A DNA stretch of 64,000 nucleotides from Ottelia alismoides (lineage: Eukaryota; Streptophyta; Magnoliopsida; Alismatales; Hydrocharitaceae): contig JAZKJV010000384.1 in NCBI GenBank assembly GCA_037367405.1, positions 248,001 through 312,000 on the forward strand. Direction: 5' to 3'. Positions within the stretch are counted from its first letter, which is position 1. The number at the start of each line of letters is the position of its first letter. The notes beneath the pieces were generated by a model that was given only the letters and a program-made list of their open reading frames with translations, searched no databases and was not told the DNA's origin. Of this stretch, positions 32,798-44,397 are shown in pieces. Position numbers and translations under genes: made by a program.

Positions 32798-33613
32798 ATC
32801 TCACCAACACAAAAAAACATGAATAGAGATAAACCATTTTATTCTTTGTTCTATCTCCTTATTCCGCCTTATTCCCCGAGTGAATGAGTCGGAGTTTTTA
32901 AACAAAGAACAGACCTCTCGTGCGCGGGAATAAAATGTAATCAAGAGATGAGATCAAAATGGACGACTCAGATGCAATCTATAAGATCGATGGTTTTCAT
33001 TGAGATGAGATCAGATGATGTAATAGAGGCACCATCTGATGACCGAACAGCATGTTCCTTGCATTCGCTTGGATCGTTGATCGGCCAATATCATGGGTGA
33101 CATGTGATGAAGAGATTTTAACCCATATCACGGGATCGTTAACCCATCATATGAAATCGACTAAGAGAGTCATCTGCATGAACTATCTAGTTCGATAGAA
33201 TTGCGACAGATTACTCTGGAGTAAACCTGCAACCAAAAGACTGTAACTACTACTGATCTCCATGTTGAAATTTTATGTTAGCACAAAAGAGTAGCATAAA
33301 TCGATGCGTGTCTGCTATCCGAAAATTCTGATGATGCAGTAGTGTATGCCAATAGAGCATGACTCATATATACATATCAAACTCACTGGACTGCAATGTC
33401 AAGACCTGCATATTCTTGACTGGAGAACAAATTCTGACAATTCAAGCCGCAAAACATTACATACAAATCAGGGAATGCGGAAAACAGTTTCCCTTTCAGT
33501 AAAAAAAACCCAAATCAACGAATCAGCGAATGCCCCAAGCGCAATCCCAAAACCATCCTTAAGGATGGGTTACGAAGGACAAGCGACTGATTTGGGATTG
33601 ATCTTAGATGACC

Positions 33614-36600
33614 TCAGCACGACCTTCTTGACAGGCATCCCCCCTGCCCTAACTGGGAAGACCAGGGCCGGTTCACAAGCAGCAACAAACCTGCATTGCT
33701 GTTCGATAGCCCGAACGAGTACCTGAAATCAGCAATTTGTGCAGGCCTAAGACATCGATGGTACACTTTTAATGTTCACAGAAGTTTTGAGATGTATTAA
33801 AAGGTCAAAAAATTGTGTAGAGGTACCTGCAGGGGCTTATTTTCTTTTTCCATAGACGAAATGTCTGGATCCACTGAAAAGGACAGGAATATAGTTCTTA
33901 AGAGTGGAAAAAATAAGAGGTGCAGCTCAAAATCATCAGGAGACACAGCATAAAGTCACAACAAATTAAACATCGCAGTACAAAAAGGAAACTAATTCTT
34001 GCCAGTAACCAAACCAAATTCACTGCAATATGGTCAAATAGAAGCGTATAACTAAAAACAAATCTGGAGCTGTAGTTGTTAGAAATAAAAACCATGGGTG
34101 AAATATCTCATGAGCACAAAAAACTATAGTTTTATCCTCATATACATCATCTTTCTTCTAGAATGGGGTTAAATGGTCAACTTTGAGCTTTCAACCAACA
34201 GTGCATCGAGTATGTATACCTTCTTTACTAAGAGATAAATAACGAGTCCGTGGTTTGGTCGCGAGATAAGGAAAAAAATAAGTTGGAATCATACTTTGTT
34301 CAAGTATGAAATAACTCAGAATTGGCCTTATTTGCCCATTTGTGCATCACTTCAAGAAGACGGGGTATGTGATGTTTACAATGGAATGAGATCGCGGAAT
34401 AGATGCACTACTTTCTAATAATAAGTTCATGCTGCCTTTTATATTACTACTAAATCACAAATATCAGATGCCATAACTTCCCTGAAGATTGTCATCACCC
34501 ATGGAAATTGTACACACACAAACTGAATCCCGGGAGGTATTTCCAGAAAAAGGCAACGTCAATCTAGTCCAAACACAACAAAAATGGCACATCTGATACA
34601 GGTGACCTTATCAGGACATTCATGGCCTGAGGGGAACCCTTTCGTGACCTTAATAAAACAAATGCTGTGGAACTCCTTTAGGGAAGCTTAGGCAACAGGT
34701 GCAAAACATGCAGCACCATTGTGGAGACAGTATGATTCTAGTCAATGCAAGATAACTTTCATGGATCCTCTGTTATCCAAGGTCAAAAAAACGACACGAG
34801 CACAAGAGATCAAAACCATCTACGATGGAATAAAAAAACATCCCTCGCAGCCCATACCAATAAAGGAATAAAAAACAGAAAGCAATTAGAATAATTCTTC
34901 TAGAACTGTTTCTCACCTCCATTAATAAAATAAATAAATTCACAAATCTTGGGTCGAAAGTAAATTACAAACACAGTTGCTGTCCCTACATCCAGCAAAA
35001 TAAACGCATGCTCCCTGCAAGTCATCTCCTTTCTAAACTCATTGAAACCCCTATTGCATTCATTAAGATTGCTTTGTTTCTAAACAAGTGCGACTGTCCA
35101 TAGTTGTCAATATCTATATTTAAAAGGAGCAAACAAAGCTTATTAAAGAACAAAATACAAATCATATTGCTAATTTATCTACATCCACTTTTATTGTGCA
35201 CCAAGTCCAAATCCATTTGAACTTCAGAATGCTATAGAAAGATTTACATGCCCTAAAACTGGACCAGATAACTAAAACCGGAAACCTATTGAATGCTAAA
35301 GTAAAACACATGTAAACAAACGCTACATAACACCAAAATCATCTTATTACAATGCACCCCACAATTGGTATCCAATTTGTTCAGTGTATTATAAATGAAA
35401 ATTACTTGTTTTATAAAAGAAAATATTCATTCATTGTATAGCTGAGTGTTTATAAGCAAGTTGCAACCACTAGCGAAATTTGGATGTGAAGTTTTCCTGT
35501 TGATCCTTAAACTGAAGAACAGCACCCTTTACCTTCTATGAACTTCTGCCAAATGTTGTCATCTCAATTGCTGCAATAAACTCCTCACTGGTATCTCAAT
35601 CCATAATTCCATAGTCTTCACATGTGATGCAGCCAGAGTTTATACAAACTCAAATTTATCACAGAAAAAAGGCAGGTTGCCTGACTTGAATGAAAAGACA
35701 TACTCATGCCTAAGCCACTTTATTTTACCCCATCATTCGTGAATATATCATGTAAGCTTCCATATATCATCATCACATAATGCACTATATGGATCAACCA
35801 GCACAGCTCAGTTAGAACAAACCATGACGCATTAAAACCCAAGGCTAAGAAAGTAGTGCTGAGAAAATCTCCTTAAGCAAAAAGTGTGAGGGCAGTCTGC
35901 AATGCCTCGTCAGTCTGTGGTGCATGAAAGGAAGCGAAAGGATACACTCAAATGCATGAGTGGGCCGGAAATAAACTCAGACCTCTCAGTTTCAAGTCAA
36001 CTAGAAGCTTCCAAAAATGTCAGTCAAACACATTGTATGTCTGCGTACTGCTCCTTAGGTCTGAAAATATCTAACTGGTAGGTCAGATATTAGGTCACAA
36101 ATGAGGCAAGAGGCCCCTAGTTTTCCAGAACCCTGATATACATAGATACATCCAGAAGGATATATAGGTCGACAGAACAGAGATCCGACTTTATTTAGGA
36201 ACTACCAGAGATCCGACTTTATTTGGGAACTAAAGTGACAGAGATCTGATCCTATTTGGGAAATAAGAGGCCCTGCCAGTTCGTTGGAATTAAGCTGCAG
36301 TGGGCCAAATTAAGAGGTATAAATCACTGAACTTATAATAGTTTAAGTTCAACTTAATTATTAGCTAAGGATGTAGCAATTTTCTTCTGAAACAACATCA
36401 CAGTTTGATTGACACATTAACAAAATAGGATTTTGATTAAGAGGTATGTATAAACAAGCAACGATTCAGTAAAAAGAAACCAAAAGGCAGATAAAACACC
36501 CTCTCATGGAAGACAATAAGCACAGCAATAGCAAGATTAAGTGACAATAAGGGCAATAGCAAGATTAAGTGACAATAAGGGAAATAGTGAAAATGACACG

Positions 36601-39528
36601 TCAAAAGGTCAAATGTGGTTGAAGAAGCTGTTTTCTTAGACCAGATTCAATCAGGTGCAATCGCCATGGAGTTGCTTTCAGATGGTAGATGAAGGTACAT
36701 TAAGTTGCAACGATCATTGATATTTAGACTTCAAACCTATATTTGAAGAGTGGATTGTACAAAACCTAGATATCCTCCTGGAGTTAAAAAAGTACAAATG
36801 GCAAAATGATCAATGAGTATTAACAACAACAAAGTCTTTTCCCACTTTAATGATCAATGAGTACTAAATCTAAAAAATAATATTCAATATTGGTCAATGT
36901 TTTCCACCAAACAGACTTCATTGCCATCTTTCAACGGGGAAGAAAGTCTGTTAATTGCTCCGATATTGCAATTTTCAACTTAATTAACTAACTAGAACCA
37001 TCTATAAGTAGTATCACTTCATATCCATTAGGGATGTTACTGGATAAAGATTTATCCATTTCCAATCTGCATATATCTGCTTTATACCTACTTTGGCATC
37101 AGTTTTTGCATCCAATACATATACAGATATCAAATCTTCATATGTTTGTTTTAATATATGATTGTAGTCGTAGATTTATTTGGGTATATAACAACATATT
37201 ACACCTACTTTAACGATAAGTGATATAATTAATATGAAATAAATACATCTAATATACATGTTTAATACCTAGACGATCCGATTCATGTAAATTTAAGCTT
37301 ATCACAAAGATATTCTATCCATACCTGTATAAGTACAGGTATATGTGCTTGAGGGCATACAACAACAACAACAAAGCCTTTTCCCACATCAAGTAGGGTC
37401 GGCTACATGGATTCTTTGCCCTCATTCAGATCTATCTTGGGTCACTCTCGGGCTTAGATCTAAACAACTAAGATCCGTTCAGATAGTTTCATTCCAACTA
37501 AGATCTATCTTGGGCCTTCCTCATCCTCTCTTAGCTGGTTCAATTCAACATCTCAAAACTCGCATATTCTAACTGGTGCATAAGCTGACCTCCTTTGCAA
37601 ATGGCCAAACCATTTTAAGCGGAATATGTATCCATAACCGTATCCATAATTGTATAAAAAATTGGTAAAGCCTTCTCCCACTATAAGTAGAGTCGGCTAC
37701 ATGGATTCTTGCTCAAATTCATGCTGAAAGATTCAACTAATTTTTTATGATGGATGTCGACTACCTAACACAACCCCCACAAGGGAGGATTTGAACCCTG
37801 GTCTTTTGGGTGATAAGCACAATGAACATGCGTATCCATAATCGTATATTAACAAAATTTTCATATCCCTCAAAATATGTACCCACAACTGTATCCATAT
37901 TTTTAAATGGATAAGAAGATGATAACACCTATATTTTCTATATCTATTTCGGTCCATTTGCATTCCTTGTCTCAATTCACGGTTGCACACTTCTAAACAT
38001 TTTTTTCAGAAACATCTTAACACAATTATATCATCAGGGTAGCAATCCTTAAGCACAAACCACCTTCATTAAACATCACATCCGAGAGGTCTACGAATAA
38101 CCTTAATAATATAATGACATGTACATACAAAGTTTCCTTTCAAAACTTGCATTCCAGGCAGTAAGACTTATCACCTAAACTTATTATATGCAAACAGTTT
38201 CTGATTTCTAAGGACTGGGTTTTTTTCACTTTTTTGAAAAGCCAAGAAATGACCACTTGCAATTAGTGGTCATTCCAAAATCAGTTACTGATAGAATGTT
38301 ATAAATTGATCAGAAATTATAATAACAACTGCCTAATACTATATAAACTCGGGAGAACACAAAAGGAGGCACTGAAAATTACCTTAAACAAAGAAGTGAA
38401 ATGGAAGGTATCGATAAAAGCTGGCTGTTTTTCAAAACCCTGGTCCTCATCTGAAGTTGACTGATGAATACCCTTGGACAAATTCTGAGCAATAGCTTTC
38501 AACAATTCCAGCTGTGTCGAGTCTGTGCGCATCGAAATGATGGTCTGCTTCAATGACTCCCTATCCGCTTCAAGTGCCTGCAGCCGCATGTACAACTTCT
38601 TTATATCATCAGCCTCCTCCACGTTCATGCCTCTCATTGCTGTTGAACCCCTTGGAGAGTTCACACTCCCACCTGACCCAGCTCCGTGTACCGCATCAAC
38701 TGTATAAATCCTGTCACTCGTACCATCCCCACCCCCATCAGATCGGCAGTCCACCATATCAGGGAACTCCTCGACCCGCTTCCCATGCACCTCAAGCCCA
38801 TCATCACTATCAATTGAAAGCTTCCGCGAACATCCTGACCCGCAAGGCAAATTCCCCATGTGCACCTCCTTGGTGCTCCCCTCCATCTCGCATATGCGCT
38901 CCTCGATATGCTCCGTTTGCTCACGAACCATGTCGGAGCCGTCCTCGTCAACATCAGGCTCATTACATCTCAGCGGAGGATACTCTGATTCCAGCACATC
39001 CCCGCAATTCCCTTCCGCAGCATCAACAACCGTATCTGGGTCAACTCCAAAACCCACGAGCCGGCTCTTACACGCCTCAATTTCATGCATGAGCTCCTTG
39101 ATCTCATCCTCACGCCGACAGAAGGCCTCCTCGATCACATTAAGCTCCTCCTGGTCGTGTGCCATCCGCTCCTCCGCATATGACTTGAATTGCCGTGCCT
39201 CCATCTGCAGCTCTGCCTTCTCCCGCTGCAAGCGGAGGATCATAGACATCGTCTCGTTCGCCGCGATTGAAGAAGCATCCCGCTCCTCCTCCAGCTCTGT
39301 GTACAGCTCCTGTATCGTCTGCCGCTGGCTCTCCAACGCCTCCCGCAGTGCGGCACACTCCTCCTCCATCTCAACGCGTGGGAAAGCTTCCGTATTCACA
39401 TCAAAATCGTAGCTTTCCTCCTCCACTCCGGTCAATTCGAGCTTCCGCTTCACCGAGCGATCGCGCGAAAGCGAGGGCTGGGGGCAGCAGGAGCATCCAG
39501 TGCAGCTGCACCACTCCCGCGCCGCCAT
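33614..39528 (-). CDS. GTD-binding (DUF593) coiled-coil protein, three exons (433 aa)
   Basis: Exon 1 is 38383-39528 (ATG at 39526-39528), exon 2 is a 47-nt microexon at 33827-33873, and exon 3 is 33614-33722 ending in TGA. The joins AAG|gtaatt to tttcag|TGG and TGCAG|gtacct to tttcag|G keep frame and give SLFKWIQTFRLWKKKI...YSFGLSNSNAGLLLL. This matches the conserved C-terminal tail of plant DUF593 proteins. The GTD-binding domain occupies about residues 52-155 (ECAALREALESQRQTIQELY, SMILRLQREKAELQMEARQF, EERMAHDQEEL) and is predicted coiled coil. The family binds the globular tail of class XI myosins. No N-terminal membrane segment is visible, unlike the vesicle-anchored MyoB proteins; a Cys-rich start (CSCTGCSCCP) is present instead and could be lipidated. 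Intron 1 is 4.5 kb. Confidence 0.9.
37349..37575 (-). mobile_element. 3' tail of an RTE-type LINE
   Basis: On the minus strand the block ends in GTAGCCGACCCTACTTGATG, then AAAGGCTTTGTTGTTGTTG, the tail shared by plant RTE LINEs and Au-type SINEs. Upstream GAGAGGATGAGGAAGG and GACCCAAGATAG words fit a LINE 3' end. No coding part remains. Confidence 0.6.
37664..37830 (-). mobile_element. Au-like tRNA-derived SINE
   Basis: The minus strand carries GGGTTCAAATCC (a consensus pol III B box) near 37785-37803. It is followed about 90 bp later by GTAGCCGACTCTACTTATAG and AAGGCTTTACC, the tail shared with the LINE fragment next to it. The A box is not clear. Confidence 0.6.
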
Positions 39529-39818
39529 CGTCCAACGGCGATCTCGACCGGAAAAATCCGATTTTTTGGCCTCGTATTGCAGTCGAAATCGATTTCCTGA
39601 TCGAGATAGCTACTGCATGCAATCGTTGGTGGATTTTGACCGGAAAAATCGATTCTTCCGGATCGAACCGAGTGAGGATAGGAAAAAAAGATGTAGAAAT
39701 CCGACCTGTATCCTCGATTGTCGGGAGAATTTGGAGCTTCGATGGATCGAGAGTGGGGGGCTTTGGGGAGTTAGGGATTTGATTCGGAGGAAATGGAGGG
39801 AGAGGGTTTTGAAGGCCA

Positions 39819-39827
39819 TTATATATA
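39819..39827 (-). promoter_or_regulatory. Possible TATA box of the GTD-binding gene
   Basis: On the minus strand TATATATAA lies about 290 bp upstream of the ATG, a workable distance for a leader of roughly 260 nt. Position and motif only. Confidence 0.35.
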
Positions 39828-39978
39828 TGGAACAGTGGTTTCCTATGGTTTGTGACCAATAAAGGAAGAAGTAAATTTCAGGATATTTTGGGGGATATTT
39901 ATGTTGATGCCCAGGTATGTTTTATTAATATTTAATAAACATAAATATCATCATGTTCTTTGTATCTAGCCTTGTGGG

Positions 39979-40948
39979 TAGGGATTACGGATGCAAACGG
40001 TCGGATACGGATACGGATATAGGTATTACCACATTCTTATTCATTTTCTAATACGAATACGGATGCAGATATGGATACTGATGGATATTAATACTATCTT
40101 ACCATATCCTTAAAAAACAGATACGGATGTAAAACGGATACTGATTGTACACGAGTAATGTTAAAATACTTTAGAGAATTGACTTAAATATATAAGAATT
40201 GGATGGAAAATACATGATATTAATTTACTAAGTGTGTTTCAATCATAAAAATTATATAAATATGGTAAAAAGAGGTAGAGAATTATGTTATATATGATTA
40301 AAAATAAATCTACAACTATATTTATATACAAAAACAGATATACGGATATGGATATTGATATTTGCAGATATCAAAACGATATCCATATCCGTATCCATTT
40401 TAAAACGGATACGGATACGGATGTCAAAATCTATATAAAACGGATACGGTGATGGATCGGATACGGATACGGATATAGGTATTACCGTATCCTTATCTAT
40501 TTTTTAATACGAATACGGATGCGGATACGGATATTGACGGATATTAAAACTAGCTTACCATATCCTTAAAAAACGGATACGGATGTAAAACGGATATTGA
40601 TCGCATACCAGTAATGTTAGAAATACTCTATAGAATCAATTAAATATATATGAATTGGATATAAAACACATGATATAAATTTACTAAATGTGTCTGTATC
40701 ATAAAGCTATACAAATGTGGTAAAAGAAGATATAGAATTATGTTATATATGGTTAGAAATAAATCCATGACTATATTTATGTACAAAAATGGATATACGG
40801 ATACAGATACATATGTTTGCGGATATCAAAACAATATCCATATCTGTATCCATTTTAAAGCGGATACGGATACATATGTCAAAATTTGTATAAAACGGAT
40901 ACGGTGACGGATCGGATACGGATATATCTATAACTGTTTGCATCCCTA
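39979..40948. mobile_element. hAT-like element, tandem dimer of a ~490-bp unit
   Basis: The ends are TAGGGAT...ATGCAAACGG at the left and inverted GTTTGCATCCCTA at the right. An 8-bp flanking repeat CTTGTGGG / CTTGTGGT (39971-39978 and 40949-40956) has one mismatch. The interior consists of two head-to-tail copies that meet near 40450-40490 (GGATATAGGTATTACC occurs at both starts). Each has dense GGATACGGATA words and a shared AT-rich core. The lipase-intron element (22360-22858) is a single-unit relative. Confidence 0.75.
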
Positions 40949-40956
40949 CTTGTGGT

Positions 40957-43206
40957 TGTCCTTTGGATTGTGTTCTTTTTTAAAAAAATGGCATTTTTTT
41001 ATTTGTGATGTTTGAATCTTAATATTGGGATTCAAGGTATATTGTTCAACCATCATATCATTGTATGTTCAAAATAAATGTTCATATATACTCATGTGTG
41101 GTTGAAATATCGATAAATTGAGGGGCATGTATACATATTTGCAAGGGCGAGGAGTATTTATATGATATTGTATGTTTATATTTAGCTTTGTGATTGAGAA
41201 GATTGATGTGCAATCCATTAAGTTTTAGAGGAATAAAAATGGTGCACATTGTTTTCTTCCCTTTATTTCTTTTAGTTTCTTTCATTTTTTGTCTTCTTTA
41301 TGAATTTTGTTTAATTTTTTTAAGCTTGCGAATGTGAAGGTTGAGAGCGAAATTCAAAATTTTCTACATCAAGGAAACATAGAGCTGGATCGGAAAATCT
41401 TCATGTATAAGGTATAATGGGTTCCCACTTGTGAAAATGTCTACTTGTACTTCAAATCGATTAATTGGACATATTTAGAGACTAACTGAAGGAATCCATT
41501 TGAAAATTCGATTAATTCTAAAATATCAACACTCCTCAACAAAATAGGAAAATGGGGTCTTTCAGCATGCATATAAATTAGTTTATTATATTCAAGTTTG
41601 CAAAAGTCGGTAGGCAGCATTCAATCGTCAAGTTACTGAGTAAGGATTAATCTATAGTCGAACGAGTAATTGGATTTGGTTGAACTTTATTCAATTTTAT
41701 ATATTTTTTAAATTATTTGTTTTATATAAATTATTTTGTATACATATATTCTTATATATTTACATAGATTTGTATATCTTCCATACTATCATAATGAGAT
41801 AAAACAAGCAATTGAATTCAAAAATCAAACATCAAGCATCTTAAATTAATTTGATTTTAGAAAAGCAAATAAAATAAAATAAAATAAAATAAAATAATTA
41901 TCCATGCATAAAATTGACCGACCAGTGGTTAACCCTCCAACTCGGCTAGTCAGGTTGGTCGGTCGATTTTTGCAGCTATGATTATACCAATATATCACAA
42001 TTCAACTATATACTCTTTGGATATTGTTCCTCGTATAAGTTGCAAACTCCCATTGAATTCCATACTGAGGTTATAGTTAGTAGTCAATCAAAGTCACTAT
42101 TTTTCTCCATTCTTACCTTTTTAATTCTCAAAAAGAAGGTTATAAATAGAAAGTATATGGTCAAATTTTATATCCTCGTGCCTTCAAGCATAATGTTTGA
42201 ATGAAAAAAGTACAGGGGGTTCCAGGGAATAACATTTGATGATAAATATGCGAAATAAGGTCATGTTTGCATTAAGGTGCATATAGTGATTTTATGTATT
42301 TTACATCTATTTCAAGTATAATACTATTACATATTTTATATGTGTTTCGATAATTTCGGTTTGATCAGTCTGTTCAACTATTTTCCATCGTCAGCTCAGT
42401 TTAATCGATTTTAAAGAATGATAGTGACATCACCTTGCTTAACCAATTTGATTTTATGGTCCAATTCAATTTAACCTTTTCGTTAAAATTTATTGATCCG
42501 GTCCTTGTTTTTTATTTCAAAAATATATTGGCAAGAATAAACTTGTGGAACAACTAACTATATCGAAAAGTATCTACATAACTACCTAGAGATGAAAATA
42601 GCCGAGTACGAATATGAATATATGTATAATCATACCTTTACGAATTCTAAAATACGAATGAGAATGTAGATACGAATATTAAAGAATGTGTTACCATATC
42701 CTTGAAAGATGAATACGAGAATAAAATGAGTACCGATCGAACACGAATAGTTATAAAAATATGTGATAGATTAACTAAAATATAATGTTTAGGATATTTT
42801 ATACATAAAATGAATATTAATATATCCATTTTCATAGCAATTATATCAACAACAGATAATGCAATCATAAAAGTCTATTTATGAACTGCATTGGATACAC
42901 GAATAGGAGTGTGAATATTCAACATAAAAATGTCATATCTGCATTCACTTCAAAAAGAAAATGAATAATAGTGTAAAGTATTATTTCAGTCAATAAATAA
43001 ATAAATAATAAATAATATAACTAAATATAAATGCATATAATGTGTTGTTATTTCTACCCTCACACCAATCAAAATCATTCAAGCACTCTCGTCTTTCTTC
43101 AAACTAAAAATATTATATGCAATATTTTCTCGCATTTAATCATCTGAATTCAATACAAATCTGGCAACTTACTCTTTAGTAACCTTACAACCAAACAAAC
43201 ACTTAA
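40957..43206. other. No gene; degraded repeats
   Basis: AT-rich. At 42590-42920 a degraded relative of the GGATACGGATA family is visible (ACGAATATG, TACGAATATTAAAG, TTACCATATCCTTG). A short ATAAA pentamer run lies near 41868-41900. No coding region is supported. Confidence 0.5.
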
Positions 43207-43569
43207 GGTGTGTTTGGTTACCGGGTTAAACTCGAGGAGGGTAAACTATTTTCGTGTTTTTGTGTTTGGATAAAGGGTTAGGTGCTGAGTGGGTTTGTTG
43301 TTCTGTGATTGTATTGAAGTTTGGAAAAGTGTGTAGTTATCATGATGTGATTGTATCGAAATTTGAAAAAGTGAGCAGAAGTCGAATAATTTATAATTTT
43401 TAGATGATATGATAGTATAATATATTATTTTTTGATGAAATGAATAAAAGAGAAATAATTTATTTAATGTATAAAAAAGGGAGAGTGGGCCCTACAAGTG
43501 AGAGAAATGGTAGATTTTGAGAGGGTAAACCTCCCCCAAGAGGGCTTAACCCCCCAACCGAACGTGATC
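43207..43569. mobile_element. Tourist-like MITE (363 bp)
   Basis: The ends are GGTGTGTTTGGTTACCGGG and the inverted CCAACCGAACGTGATC, with TTAA on both sides (43203-43206 and 43570-43573). The central part is AT-rich. Confidence 0.7.
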
Positions 43570-43573
43570 TTAA

Positions 43574-44397
43574 GATTTTTCTAATTGTCAGGCTAGCTGC
43601 GAGACGACGGGTGAAGGACCGAATTCGACGTGGATACACAAATTGAGGGGGGATTAGTAATTTACCCAATAAATAAGCACAAGGGGACAATCTTTTGCCG
43701 GAGGAAGGTTCAATGTTGTTGGTATCACTCAAGCACATGCAAGTGAGGAATCAAACAAAAGACCAGTACCATGAAACCCATGTGGAGAAGCAGCTTTGGA
43801 GTTAGGGCCCCTCACCATCCAACTCCATGTCCTTGTTGTTATCCCTGACTCCAATTCCACAGTTATTTTTTGGATCGCGAGATCGACATCCAACGGCTGT
43901 GATCAATCGACCGAGATCATTGGTTTTGCGAACATATGCCGATCTTTTTAGATATTTTGTGTGAGAGATCTCAGCTGCTAGATGATGATCTCACAACACC
44001 TCTTGCTGCCCCTCTGTAGAATCGCACGCCTATCTTCGATCCGATGTCTAAATGTACTGAAGTAGCAGCAGACATGAATCGATTTTAAGTCAGACGGAAT
44101 CTTGCAAGAGTTCATTGCCTCTGGAGAAGAACAAAAGTTCGTCCACATAAACCGTATCGATATCGAGTGATCCATACACAAATTATCGTGAACTTCGACT
44201 GTAAAAAAATACAATGTTGTCAGATATTGAACATGAACCTACTACTGAGTTTAAACCATACTAATATCATATTCCCGTGTAAAACAATGTCATGTTAGTA
44301 CAAATCAACATGGCAAGACAATTACATATCTGGATTAAGCAAATCCAGGACATAATCAAATTTGGTTAACAGTGAAGTCAGCTGGAAGAAGTTACCA
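43574..44397. other. Intergenic stretch 3' of the kinesin gene
   Basis: No recognisable gene. The part next to 44398 should include the kinesin 3' UTR. A 78-aa minus frame at 43978-44214 has no family. Confidence 0.4.

Larger units (their letters stand above)
33874..38382 (-). other. Large first intron of the GTD-binding gene
   Basis: 4.5 kb of AT-rich intron with gt...ag borders. It contains a LINE tail, a SINE, degraded GGATACGGATA-type repeats near 37020-37330 and 37860-37960, and short tandem repeats near 36176-36262 (GAGATCCGACTTTATTT) and 36519-36590 (AATAGCAAGATTAAGTGACA). No exon of another gene was recognised. Confidence 0.6.

Noticed and set aside
38553..39412. 179- and 184-aa plus-strand frames
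   Set aside because: Shadows of the GTD-binding exon on the opposite strand, without motifs.
39979..40948. GGATACGGATA words considered as degenerate interstitial telomere repeats
   Set aside because: Plant telomere repeat is TTTAGGG; the words lie inside an element with inverted ends and an 8-bp duplication.
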